From positions 1-42,290 of the forward strand of contig JAJUJA010000006.1 of NCBI GenBank assembly GCA_029267355.1: DNA of 42,290 nucleotides, in the 5' to 3' direction. A model generated the notes under the pieces. It made no database searches and was not told the origin of the DNA. It saw nothing but the letters and a program-made list of their open reading frames with translations. Of the stretch, positions 31,957 through 38,879 are shown piece by piece (the first letter of the stretch is position 1; each line of letters begins with the position of its first letter). This DNA is from Elusimicrobiota bacterium. Lineage in GTDB: Bacteria > Elusimicrobiota > Elusimicrobia > Elusimicrobiales > UBA9959. The translations under genes and the position numbers were made by a program.

Positions 31957-32709
31957 ATGAAAATCAAATTTTCCTTATTTGCATTTCCTTTATTTTTTCT
32001 GGCCTCCTGCGCTTCCGTGGAATATACTGACCGGAAGGCCTTAATGCTCATAAGCGAGCAGGAAGAAATAGCCATGGGCGGAAAAGCTTTTGAAGAAATA
32101 CTTTCAAAAAGCAAAGTTATCAAATCTTCGCCTCAGGCAGCAGCTGTGGAAAGAGTGGGCAGAAGGCTTTCAGCTTCAGCCGGCAAGCCGAATTTCAAAT
32201 GGGAATTTGTTCTTGTTGAGGACAAACAGATAAACGCCTTCTGCCTGCCGGGCGGAAAAATAGTTTTTTACTCGGGCATAATGCCGATACTTGAAAATGA
32301 CGATGAAATAGCCGTCGTTATGAGCCATGAAATAGCTCATGCCGTAGCAAGACACGGCGCCGAAAGAATGAGCCAGCAGCAGCTGGTTAATGCCGCCGGA
32401 AACATAGCCGCCGTTTTTCTTGAGGGCAAGTCTCAGCAGACAAAGGATATTTTTTACGGCGCATACGGCTTCGGGGCAGCGGCCGGAATTCTTTTGCCTT
32501 ACAGCAGAAAACATGAATTTGAAGCCGATTATATAGGCCTTCTGCTTATGAAAAAGTCAGGATATAACCCTCAGGCCGCCGTCGGCTTCTGGCAGAAAAT
32601 GAAAGCCATGTCTGAAAAAGCCCCGAAAACGCCTGATTTCCTCTCAACGCATCCGTCAGACGAGGCGAGAATAAAAAATATAGAGAAGAGACTGGCTGAA
32701 ATGAATTAG
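31957..32709 (+). CDS. M48-family zinc metalloprotease lipoprotein (LoiP/BepA-like core)
   Basis: The product is 250 aa. The lipobox LASC gives a lipidated cysteine at residue 18. The M48C catalytic domain has SEQEEIAMG, NAFCLPGG and HEIAHAVARHGAE (H124, E125, H128), with the third ligand in HEFEADYIGL and a C-terminal FLSTHPSDEARI. Such proteases act in periplasmic quality control of outer-membrane proteins. There is no TPR domain, so it resembles LoiP more than BepA. The ATG is 6 nt after TAAAAT. The stop overlaps the convergent SDR stop (TTAG). Confidence 0.9.
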   Translation: MKIKFSLFAFPLFFLASCASVEYTDRKALMLISEQEEIAMGGKAFEEILSKSKVIKSSPQAAAVERVGRRLSASAGKPNFKWEFVLVEDKQINAFCLPGGKIVFYSGIMPILENDDEIAVVMSHEIAHAVARHGAERMSQQQLVNAAGNIAAVFLEGKSQQTKDIFYGAYGFGAAAGILLPYSRKHEFEADYIGLLLMKKSGYNPQAAVGFWQKMKAMSEKAPKTPDFLSTHPSDEARIKNIEKRLAEMN

Positions 32710-34154
32710 AATCCGGCTGACTCGGCCCTCTTTTTGATTTCCCTTATCAGGCCTTTGAAGACAAAAGTGTGAATCGGGTAAAGCATATACCAGTAAATAT
32801 ATCCGAAAACTCCCTTCGGCTCAAAATAGGCCGTTATCCTTATCAATGTTTTTGAGCCGAGTTCATTAGTTTGGAATTGAAGCCAGCCGCGGCCCGGCAG
32901 CTTCATCTCCGCTCTTAAAAGCATGGTTCTGCCCGGGATAAGTCTTTCAACCCGCCAGAAGTCCAGGGTTTCCCCCTGATGTATTTCACAGGCGCTTCTC
33001 CTGCCGTTTCTGAATCCTATTCCGCCTATAAGCCTGTCTTGAAAAGCTTTGATCTTCCACAGGAAATCGGCAAAATAATATCCGTTTTTGCCGCCTATAC
33101 GCGAAAATATCTCGTACACTTTCTGCGGCGCAGCTTTCGTCTCAATATTGTAATCCTGAAGTATTATCCCCTGAGCGTCTATGAATGAACAAGGCCTGTG
33201 ATATGAAGGCGAATAATTGGCAGTCCATGAGCTTTCCACCTTGTCCTCGGCTATTCTTTGCAGGGCATATTTGACCGCCGTTTCATAATCCAGAGGGTTT
33301 ATCTCAGGAAAAATATCTTTGGCCAGTTCATTTGATTTTATGGCGTCATTCTTAAGGCTTTCAAGCAGCGAAACTGAAATATTGTAAGGAACCGGAGTAA
33401 GAGCGGAGATAACAATGCCGCAAAGTCTTGGAGTAGGCGAAGGACAGGGCATATGAAATCTGTTCAGCCCTCTGACTTTTGAATATATCTCAAGCATTTC
33501 GCTGTACTTAAGGCAATCGGGGCCGCCTATCTCTATGATTTTATCCTCGCTTTCCTTTTTCTCCAAAGTCGCAACAAGATAAGCCAGCACATCTCTTATT
33601 GCTATGGGCTGGCATTTTGATTTTTTAAGATACCTGAAATCTGGAATAAAGGGCAGACGTTCGGAAAGATACCTTATCATTTCAAATGAAACGCTGCCGG
33701 AGCCTACTATTATGCCGGCCCTGAATTCAGTTACATTCAGGAAATGAGACCGCAGTATCTCTCCGACTTTTATTCTGGATTTCAAATGCCGGGAGAGATC
33801 TTCATCTTTTTTGGCAAGGCCGCCGAGATAGATGATTCTGCCTACGCCGGCAGCGGCTGCGGCCGAGGCGAAATTGAAAGCGGAGACTTCCTCATATTTT
33901 TCAAAATTGGAAGTATCCGCCATGGAATGAACAAGATAATAGGCCGCCTCAGCCCCTTCAAGAGCTTTTTTCAAATTTGAAGAGCAGTAAACATCGCCTT
34001 TTATGAGCTCGGCTTTTGAAGCCCAGTATCTGGTTTCTATTTCAGCCGGATTTCTGGCCAGACATCTCAGTTTATAGCCCTTTTCTATAAGCCTTGGAGC
34101 CAGTCTGGCGCCGACATAGCCGGTGGCGCCGGTAAGAAGAATCGTCTTAGACAT
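32706..34154 (-). CDS. NAD(P)-binding SDR fused to DUF2867 domain
   Basis: The product is 482 aa. The N-terminal Rossmann domain has the atypical-SDR motif TGATGYVG (residues 8-15) and LARNP, and runs to about residue 300. The C-terminal part (about 330-480) fits DUF2867: YYFADFLWKIKAFQDRLIGG, WRVERLIPGRTMLLRAEMKLPGRGWLQF and YWYMLYPIH. This two-domain architecture resembles the E. coli YbjT family, whose role is unknown; quinone- or lipid-related redox activity is sometimes suggested. Its start overlaps the AAA ATPase stop by 8 bp, so the two are co-translated. Confidence 0.85.
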   Translation of the reverse strand: MSKTILLTGATGYVGARLAPRLIEKGYKLRCLARNPAEIETRYWASKAELIKGDVYCSSNLKKALEGAEAAYYLVHSMADTSNFEKYEEVSAFNFASAAAAAGVGRIIYLGGLAKKDEDLSRHLKSRIKVGEILRSHFLNVTEFRAGIIVGSGSVSFEMIRYLSERLPFIPDFRYLKKSKCQPIAIRDVLAYLVATLEKKESEDKIIEIGGPDCLKYSEMLEIYSKVRGLNRFHMPCPSPTPRLCGIVISALTPVPYNISVSLLESLKNDAIKSNELAKDIFPEINPLDYETAVKYALQRIAEDKVESSWTANYSPSYHRPCSFIDAQGIILQDYNIETKAAPQKVYEIFSRIGGKNGYYFADFLWKIKAFQDRLIGGIGFRNGRRSACEIHQGETLDFWRVERLIPGRTMLLRAEMKLPGRGWLQFQTNELGSKTLIRITAYFEPKGVFGYIYWYMLYPIHTFVFKGLIREIKKRAESAGF

Positions 34155-35625
34155 TTGGTATTTGTCTTTCCTGAGCCCAGTTTTTTAGAGCAGCCGTTTC
34201 CTGCGGCCTTATGGCGGAAAGAGGCCGCGTCTTTTTTATTTCTTCCTGAATGAAAAACTCAAATGGCCTGCTCTCATCCTTTGAATAAAGAGCGGAAATT
34301 ATCACCTGTTCTATTTCTCCGCCTGAAAATCCTTCCGTCAATTGCGCAAGTTTCTTAATGACATCAGGGGCTAAGGCTATTTTTCTTTTTGAACAATGTA
34401 TAGCAAAGATCTTTTCCCTTATTTCGCCTGAGGGCAGCGGCGAAAAGAAAATCTCGTCAAAACGGCCCTTTCTTAAAAATTCATACGGCACCTTTGAAAT
34501 ATCATTTGAAGTGGCCACGACAAAAATTTCGTCTTTTTTTTCCTGCATCCAGGTCAGGAAAGCGCCAAGCACTCTGCTTGAAACTCCGCCGTCTATCTCG
34601 CCCGACGAAGAGGAGAAAATTTTTTCAAGCTCGTCTATCCAGACGCAGACAGGAGAGAGCTTTGAAAGTATATCAAAAACCTTTCTCAGATTCTCCTCAG
34701 TTTCGCCGATATATTTGGAATAAAGGCGGGCTATGTCCAGCCTGTAAAGAGGCAGACCCAGCTCGCCGGCCGCGACCTTGGCAGACAGGCTTTTGCCTGA
34801 GCCGGGAGCGCCCATTATCATAACGCCTTTCGGAGCGGGCAAAGAGGGATCCCTGCCGGCAAAAAATTTCCTTCTCAGAGAAAGCCATTTCTTGAAATTT
34901 TCAAAACCGCCCAATTCGCCGTTTTGCGATGAGGGAAAATATTCCAGCAGGCCTTCCCTGTCAAAAATTTCCTTTTTCGCCTTCTCTATCCTTGAAATAT
35001 CCGAAGAATCAAAAGACAGATCGTCAAGCAGGCATCTGTTTATTATCCGCCTTATTTGCTCTGAAGTAAGGCCGGAAAAAAGCCTTATTATTTTGCGCGC
35101 CTCATCGGGCTTTAGCGAAACTGAAAGGCGGGGATTCTGCTTCCTGAACGATTCAAGATGGGAATTTATCAGAGCAAAAATCTCTTTCTCATCCGGATAG
35201 CCGCCGCAAAGTCTGGCCGTATATGAATAAAGGTCTTTTATTTCCTTATATGAAGGGCTTATTATTACGGCCGTTCTCTCGCTGCCCTTGATTTTTTCAA
35301 GAAATTCCTTGAAATATCTCAGCACTACGGGATTGTCCAGATACTTGTCCGCGTCATACAAAGCGTAAAAGGCCCTGGAATTGACATTGTCGGCAAGGTC
35401 ATTGAGATTCTTTGCCATTTTGAGCGGCTCTTTTGAGTCATAAAGGCATTCCCCGGTATGGGCTGAACACAGGCCTTTGGTCAGGGACCATTCATAAAAT
35501 CTGTATCCGCCGTTTCTTGATATATCCAGTAGAACAGATCTGACATAGGCCTCGTCATAGGTCTCTGTCCATATCAGCGGATACCCGGATTTGATAAGCG
35601 AAAGCAAGTCTTCTTCAAAACCCAT
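34147..35625 (-). CDS. AAA+ ATPase, Ycf46-like
   Basis: The product is 492 aa. An N-terminal region (1-235) resembling the Ycf46 family (ETYDEAYVRSVLLDI) precedes an AAA+ module with Walker A GAPGSGKS (residues 272-279), Walker B VCVWIDELEK near 324-333, sensor 1 VATSNDI and arginine fingers in FLRKGRFDEIFF. Ycf46 proteins occur in cyanobacteria, plastids and many bacteria; in cyanobacteria one has been linked to photosynthesis/CO2 use, but the general role is unclear. The ATG lies 6 nt after TAAAAT (35632-35637), with no Shine-Dalgarno sequence. Confidence 0.88.
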   Translation of the reverse strand: MGFEEDLLSLIKSGYPLIWTETYDEAYVRSVLLDISRNGGYRFYEWSLTKGLCSAHTGECLYDSKEPLKMAKNLNDLADNVNSRAFYALYDADKYLDNPVVLRYFKEFLEKIKGSERTAVIISPSYKEIKDLYSYTARLCGGYPDEKEIFALINSHLESFRKQNPRLSVSLKPDEARKIIRLFSGLTSEQIRRIINRCLLDDLSFDSSDISRIEKAKKEIFDREGLLEYFPSSQNGELGGFENFKKWLSLRRKFFAGRDPSLPAPKGVMIMGAPGSGKSLSAKVAAGELGLPLYRLDIARLYSKYIGETEENLRKVFDILSKLSPVCVWIDELEKIFSSSSGEIDGGVSSRVLGAFLTWMQEKKDEIFVVATSNDISKVPYEFLRKGRFDEIFFSPLPSGEIREKIFAIHCSKRKIALAPDVIKKLAQLTEGFSGGEIEQVIISALYSKDESRPFEFFIQEEIKKTRPLSAIRPQETAALKNWAQERQIPNV

Positions 35626-35631
35626 AAGTCA

Positions 35632-35637
35632 ATTTTA
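35632..35637 (-). promoter_or_regulatory. -10 box of the Ycf46-SDR operon (leaderless type)
   Basis: TAAAAT lies exactly 6 nt before the ATG of the AAA ATPase. The -35 is weak and no Shine-Dalgarno sequence is present. Confidence 0.5.
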
Positions 35638-35676
35638 CTTTATTGCGCACCCTTATGCATCAGGAAACTGCGGCTA

Positions 35677-36609
35677 TCACCTTATTACTTCGCCGGATAC
35701 AGTTTCAGTCAGCAATTCTTTGATTTCACTGCCTTTGCAGTCTATATCTCCGCTCACAGTTTTAAAAGAGGCCTTTTGCGCCACGCTTTCCTGCGCTTTT
35801 ATGTCCCCGCTTACTGTTTGAGCCGATACGCAGTCTAAGACACTTGTCTTGAAACTGATATCTCCGGCAACGGTTTTAATGCTTATCTGGGCTGAATTTT
35901 TAACCTTCTCAAATATTATGTCTCCGTTTATCCCTTTAAACACTCCATTTTTTGAAAATGAAAGCTCGGAAATCTGCATATCGCCGTTTACGGTTTCAAG
36001 GTATATCTCGGCTATCTGAGAGGGAAGCTGAACGGATATGTCCCCAAAAAACGCCTTTTTGCCGCTTAAAGTTTTAAGTTTAAGCTCTCCATTTTCAATA
36101 TAAGGCGAGGCGTCTTTTTCGCTTTTCTCAAAAATTTCAGCCGAAATTTTTATTTTTGTTCCCTCATAGCCGGAAATTTTTATATCGCCGTTAGCGGTTT
36201 TAACCTTGAAATTATCAAAACCATAGAAATCATATTCCTGGGAAATTTCCCGGGAAAGCATATTTCCGGAATCTGAATCAAAGGCTTCCCTGACGGAGTC
36301 TTCAACTTTCTGCCTTACAAAATCTCCTACCTTGAACATATTGCCCCAATCCCGCCTGCCTCCCCCAGGAAAGGGCCGGCCGCCGCCGGCTGTAAGACCC
36401 TTAAGCCAGCCTATGCCGAATATTATGGCCGCAAGGGCTATTATTGTCACGGAAATTATTGATACTGCCATTATGCCGAGCAGCCCGAACCACAGATATT
36501 TAAGAGCGGTCTTTGCATCCGCCCCCACAGGCCCCATATTGTTCAGCAGATATATCAATCCGACCACAAGAACAGACAGAGCCGTTATTTCTATAAGTTT
36601 TTTAATCAT
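35677..36609 (-). CDS. Membrane-anchored DUF4097 beta-repeat protein
   Basis: The product is 310 aa. Two membrane segments (about residues 3-22 and 36-66) and a glycine-rich linker (GGGRPFPGGGRRD) lead to a DUF4097 region built of repeated strands: TANGDIKISG, TVNGDMQISE, INGDIIFEK, TVAGDISFK, TVSGDIKAQ, TVSGDIDCK and TVSGEVIR, each about 18-22 residues apart. This predicts a beta-solenoid facing one side of the membrane. DUF4097 proteins often lie next to two-component or sigma/anti-sigma genes, but their role is unknown. The ATG at 36609 was chosen over GTG at 36615 because AAAGGAG is 7 nt upstream. Confidence 0.85.
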   Translation of the reverse strand: MIKKLIEITALSVLVVGLIYLLNNMGPVGADAKTALKYLWFGLLGIMAVSIISVTIIALAAIIFGIGWLKGLTAGGGRPFPGGGRRDWGNMFKVGDFVRQKVEDSVREAFDSDSGNMLSREISQEYDFYGFDNFKVKTANGDIKISGYEGTKIKISAEIFEKSEKDASPYIENGELKLKTLSGKKAFFGDISVQLPSQIAEIYLETVNGDMQISELSFSKNGVFKGINGDIIFEKVKNSAQISIKTVAGDISFKTSVLDCVSAQTVSGDIKAQESVAQKASFKTVSGDIDCKGSEIKELLTETVSGEVIR

Positions 36610-36645
36610 ACTCACTCTCCTTTAGAAGGGAATTCTTTCCCGTTC

Positions 36646-36651
36646 AGTATA
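36646..36651 (-). promoter_or_regulatory. -10 box of the DUF4097 gene
   Basis: TATACT lies about 36 nt before the ATG. The leader contains a small hairpin (GGGAA-AGAA-TTCCC) just before the AAAGGAG ribosome site. Hairpin formation could affect access to the site (inference). Confidence 0.4.
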
Positions 36652-36706
36652 TTAGACACAAAAAAACCGAAAATGTTACATGCCGAAAAGCGCTGATGGA
36701 TTTTTC

Positions 36707-37591
36707 CTACAAAGCGGTAATTTTGGCCGCGTCAAAATAGGTGTATTGCGATTTGGAATTGGTAAAAAGGCCGGCAACCCCAGAAGAATATTTTGAATCC
36801 CCGAAATTAAGATATTCTTTGCCGTCTATTTTCACTGAGTGATTTGTTCCCTGAACCGAGATTTCCACATTATGAGCCTGTCCGTAAGGGCTGAAGCCTT
36901 TAGGCATATTTGCCGAAGCTATAGTTTTTAGAGAACCGCCGGTGCTTGAATAAACATATATTTTCGTAGCCGTATAGTAAAAAAGATACCCGTTAGTGGC
37001 CCTTTCACCGTCGCTTCTGTAATAGATGCCGTAAGGGCCCGAAGTTTCTGCCGTAACATTTACGGAATAATCCTTTAAACTGCCTGTTGACGTTTTCAAA
37101 TCAAAAAAAAGCTTATGCTGGGTTGAGCCTATATTGTAAATCTTTCCGTCAGTATTCCCCCACTGACCGACAAGACCGTAAAGGCCGGACATATTATCAA
37201 AATCAGAATAAAAAACCGGCTCCGCTTTAACCGGAGGCAGCGGGCCCTGGGAGACAGGATTCTGCGTTTGAGTAAAAGGCCAATAGTGCACGCTGCAGGC
37301 CAGCACGGGCGGATTGGTTGAAACCCATACATAAGTTCCGCCTTCGCTGCAATAAGGGCGCCTGTCAAGATAATTGCCCTTTACAAGCTCATTTATATCC
37401 TCAGCGAAAGCGAAATTATGATCATAGCTGTACAGCATTTCAGCTTTCTTGATATTTTCCCTCGTAGCCATACATTGAGATTGTCTTGCCCTTTTTACGG
37501 CATAAATATATTTGGGCGCAAAAAAGGAAGCCAATATGCCCATTATGAAAACGGCTGTCATAAGCTCTATAATCGCAAAACCTTTTCTCAT
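36707..37591 (-). CDS. Type IV prepilin-like protein fused to a lectin-like (ConA/LamG-type) domain
   Basis: The product is 294 aa. The prepilin leader RKG^FAIIELM has a cleavage glycine and Glu5 of the mature chain, and is followed by a hydrophobic helix (to about residue 27). A small pilin head (to about residue 105) has Cys pairs around YCSEGGTYVW and ACSVHYWPF. A proline linker (GPLPPVKAEP) leads to a beta-sandwich region (about 125-294) with FYSDFDNMSGL, YGIYYRSDGE, HNVEISVQGTNHSVKIDGK and GVAGLFTNS, which looks like the glucanase/lectin fold of DUF1080 or LamG proteins. It would be a minor pilin or pseudopilin that displays a carbohydrate-binding head (inference). Its start overlaps the upstream gene stop (ATGA). 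Confidence 0.82.
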   Translation of the reverse strand: MRKGFAIIELMTAVFIMGILASFFAPKYIYAVKRARQSQCMATRENIKKAEMLYSYDHNFAFAEDINELVKGNYLDRRPYCSEGGTYVWVSTNPPVLACSVHYWPFTQTQNPVSQGPLPPVKAEPVFYSDFDNMSGLYGLVGQWGNTDGKIYNIGSTQHKLFFDLKTSTGSLKDYSVNVTAETSGPYGIYYRSDGERATNGYLFYYTATKIYVYSSTGGSLKTIASANMPKGFSPYGQAHNVEISVQGTNHSVKIDGKEYLNFGDSKYSSGVAGLFTNSKSQYTYFDAAKITAL

Positions 37592-38025
37592 TCTATCCTC
37601 GGCACCTGCCCGTCTTTTGAGTAAATATTTTTGAACCCATGCCTCTGCGGCTCGGGACAGTATATATTTTTACCGTCAATAACATAGGGCTTTTGAGAAA
37701 CCGGACAATTAAGTTTAAGATTTTTATCGCCCATAAGCTTCCAGATATTTGAAAGGCATTCATCGGTTTTGGCGTCAGTTGAATATGTGCCGTATCTTAA
37801 AATCCTTTGCGGCCTGGCTGAAACCGCCAACTCGGGATATCTGTAGGCCATAAAGGCTATGGCGAGAAGAATCAGGAAAACTTGTCCATAGATATAAATT
37901 TTCATCAAACGGGCTTTTTTAAGAGAATTAAGCAGCTGCAGATTATCTATGCCGGCTTTCTCCGAAGAAAGTTTTTTTAACAGGGCATCTTCGGCGGATC
38001 GTATTTCTTCAAAATTATTTTCCAT
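37588..38025 (-). CDS. Small single-pass protein with pilin-head-like C-terminus
   Basis: The product is 145 aa. A cytoplasmic helical region (1-45) precedes one membrane helix (about 47-66) and a head with TDECLSNIWKLMG, NCPVSQKPYVIDGKNIYCPEPQRHG. The CP..Y...I.CP.P..H pattern mirrors the Cys/His head of the neighbouring prepilin. There is no leader-peptidase site, so it cannot be processed as a normal pilin. It may be an accessory or anti-sigma-like membrane protein for the divergent sigma gene (speculative). The start at 38025 was set by AAGGG and TATAAT; the longer frame to 38136 overlaps the sigma gene. Confidence 0.65.
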   Translation of the reverse strand: MENNFEEIRSAEDALLKKLSSEKAGIDNLQLLNSLKKARLMKIYIYGQVFLILLAIAFMAYRYPELAVSARPQRILRYGTYSTDAKTDECLSNIWKLMGDKNLKLNCPVSQKPYVIDGKNIYCPEPQRHGFKNIYSKDGQVPRIE

Positions 38026-38058
38026 ACCCTTCGGACAATTATATAAAATATTTCCGGG
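38026..38058. promoter_or_regulatory. Shared divergent promoter of pilin operon and sigma factor gene
   Basis: TATAAT on the minus strand (38038-38043) and TATAAA/TAAAAT on the plus strand (38042-38049) overlap in one AT block. The two starts are only 33 bp apart, so polymerase can serve only one direction at a time. Leaders would be under about 10 nt on both sides. Confidence 0.5.
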
Positions 38059-38595
38059 ATGAAGGAAAATAATCTTATACACGGCCTGATAAGAGAAAAC
38101 AAAGATTTTTTTGAAAAGCTTGTTCTGGAGAACCATGACCTTATCTTCAATCTGGTAAAAAATATGGTGAAAGCCAGCGAGCAGGCCGAAGACATTGTTC
38201 AGGAAGTTTTTTTAAAAGCATACAGAAATCTTGACAAATTTAAAAACGGCTCAAAAATATCAACCTGGCTTTACTCGATAGCGAGGAACGAAACTATAAA
38301 CAGGATAACAAGAAACCGGCCGAAAGAAGAGCAAATGTCTCAATATGACGCGGAAAATTTCCCGCTGTCAGGCAATATTCAAGACGAATCCTTCATAAAA
38401 GCTCAGGAGGCTGAAAAATTCAGAAAAGCGCTTGAAAATCTTGGGGAAGGGCACAGGCTGATTCTGGAATTAAGATACCTTGAAGAAAAGCCCTATATTG
38501 AAATAGCGCAAATTATGGGGCTGAAAATAAACACCGTAAAAGTGAGATTATTAAGGGCCAAAAAAGCGCTTCAAAAAAATCTGTCTCAGATGTAG
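38059..38595 (+). CDS. ECF-type sigma-70 family RNA polymerase sigma factor
   Basis: The product is 178 aa with the two sigma regions of ECF factors. Region 2 (about residues 15-85) has the EDIVQEVFLKAYRNLDKF segment and STWLYSIARNETINRITR. Region 4 (about 115-175) has the helix-turn-helix ILELRYLEEKPYIEIAQIMGLKINTVKVRLLRAKKAL. It directs polymerase to special promoters in response to an envelope or other signal. No clear anti-sigma factor is adjacent; the divergent small membrane protein is one candidate. The 3' end overlaps the convergent Hpt gene by 10 bp. Confidence 0.93.
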   Translation: MKENNLIHGLIRENKDFFEKLVLENHDLIFNLVKNMVKASEQAEDIVQEVFLKAYRNLDKFKNGSKISTWLYSIARNETINRITRNRPKEEQMSQYDAENFPLSGNIQDESFIKAQEAEKFRKALENLGEGHRLILELRYLEEKPYIEIAQIMGLKINTVKVRLLRAKKALQKNLSQM

Positions 38596-38879
38596 ATTAT
38601 GCGGATTTCATCAAAAAAATAGCCAAGGCATAGCGCCTTTTTTTTGATTTTTTCCGTATCCCCTTCATCTGCAAGTTTTTCAATTTCTTCGCCTATGGCG
38701 CTTATCTCATCAAAGCCGTATCCGCCGCCGGCCCCTTTTATATTGTGAGCCAGCCTTTTTATCTCCCCGATATCTTTCTCATCGCACAGGGAAATCAATC
38801 TTCGTGAATGCTCTTTTATATGGCCTATAAAAGAAGGTATGCTTTCTTTGAGGCATGAATCAATTTTTATCTCTTTCAT
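38586..38879 (-). CDS. Histidine phosphotransfer (Hpt) protein
   Basis: The product is 97 aa, a single four-helix Hpt domain. The phosphorylated histidine is H45 in LAHNIKGAGGGYGF. It would pass phosphate from the receiver domains of the hybrid kinase to another response regulator. Its ATG overlaps the kinase stop (ATGA), so it is the kinase's dedicated partner. No DNA-binding response regulator lies nearby, so the final output is elsewhere. Confidence 0.9.
   Translation of the reverse strand: MKEIKIDSCLKESIPSFIGHIKEHSRRLISLCDEKDIGEIKRLAHNIKGAGGGYGFDEISAIGEEIEKLADEGDTEKIKKKALCLGYFFDEIRIIYI

Noticed and set aside
31957-32709. Possible second htpX because of the HExxH motif
   Set aside because: It has a lipobox and no membrane helices around the active site, so it belongs to the periplasmic M48 lipoproteins and not to HtpX.
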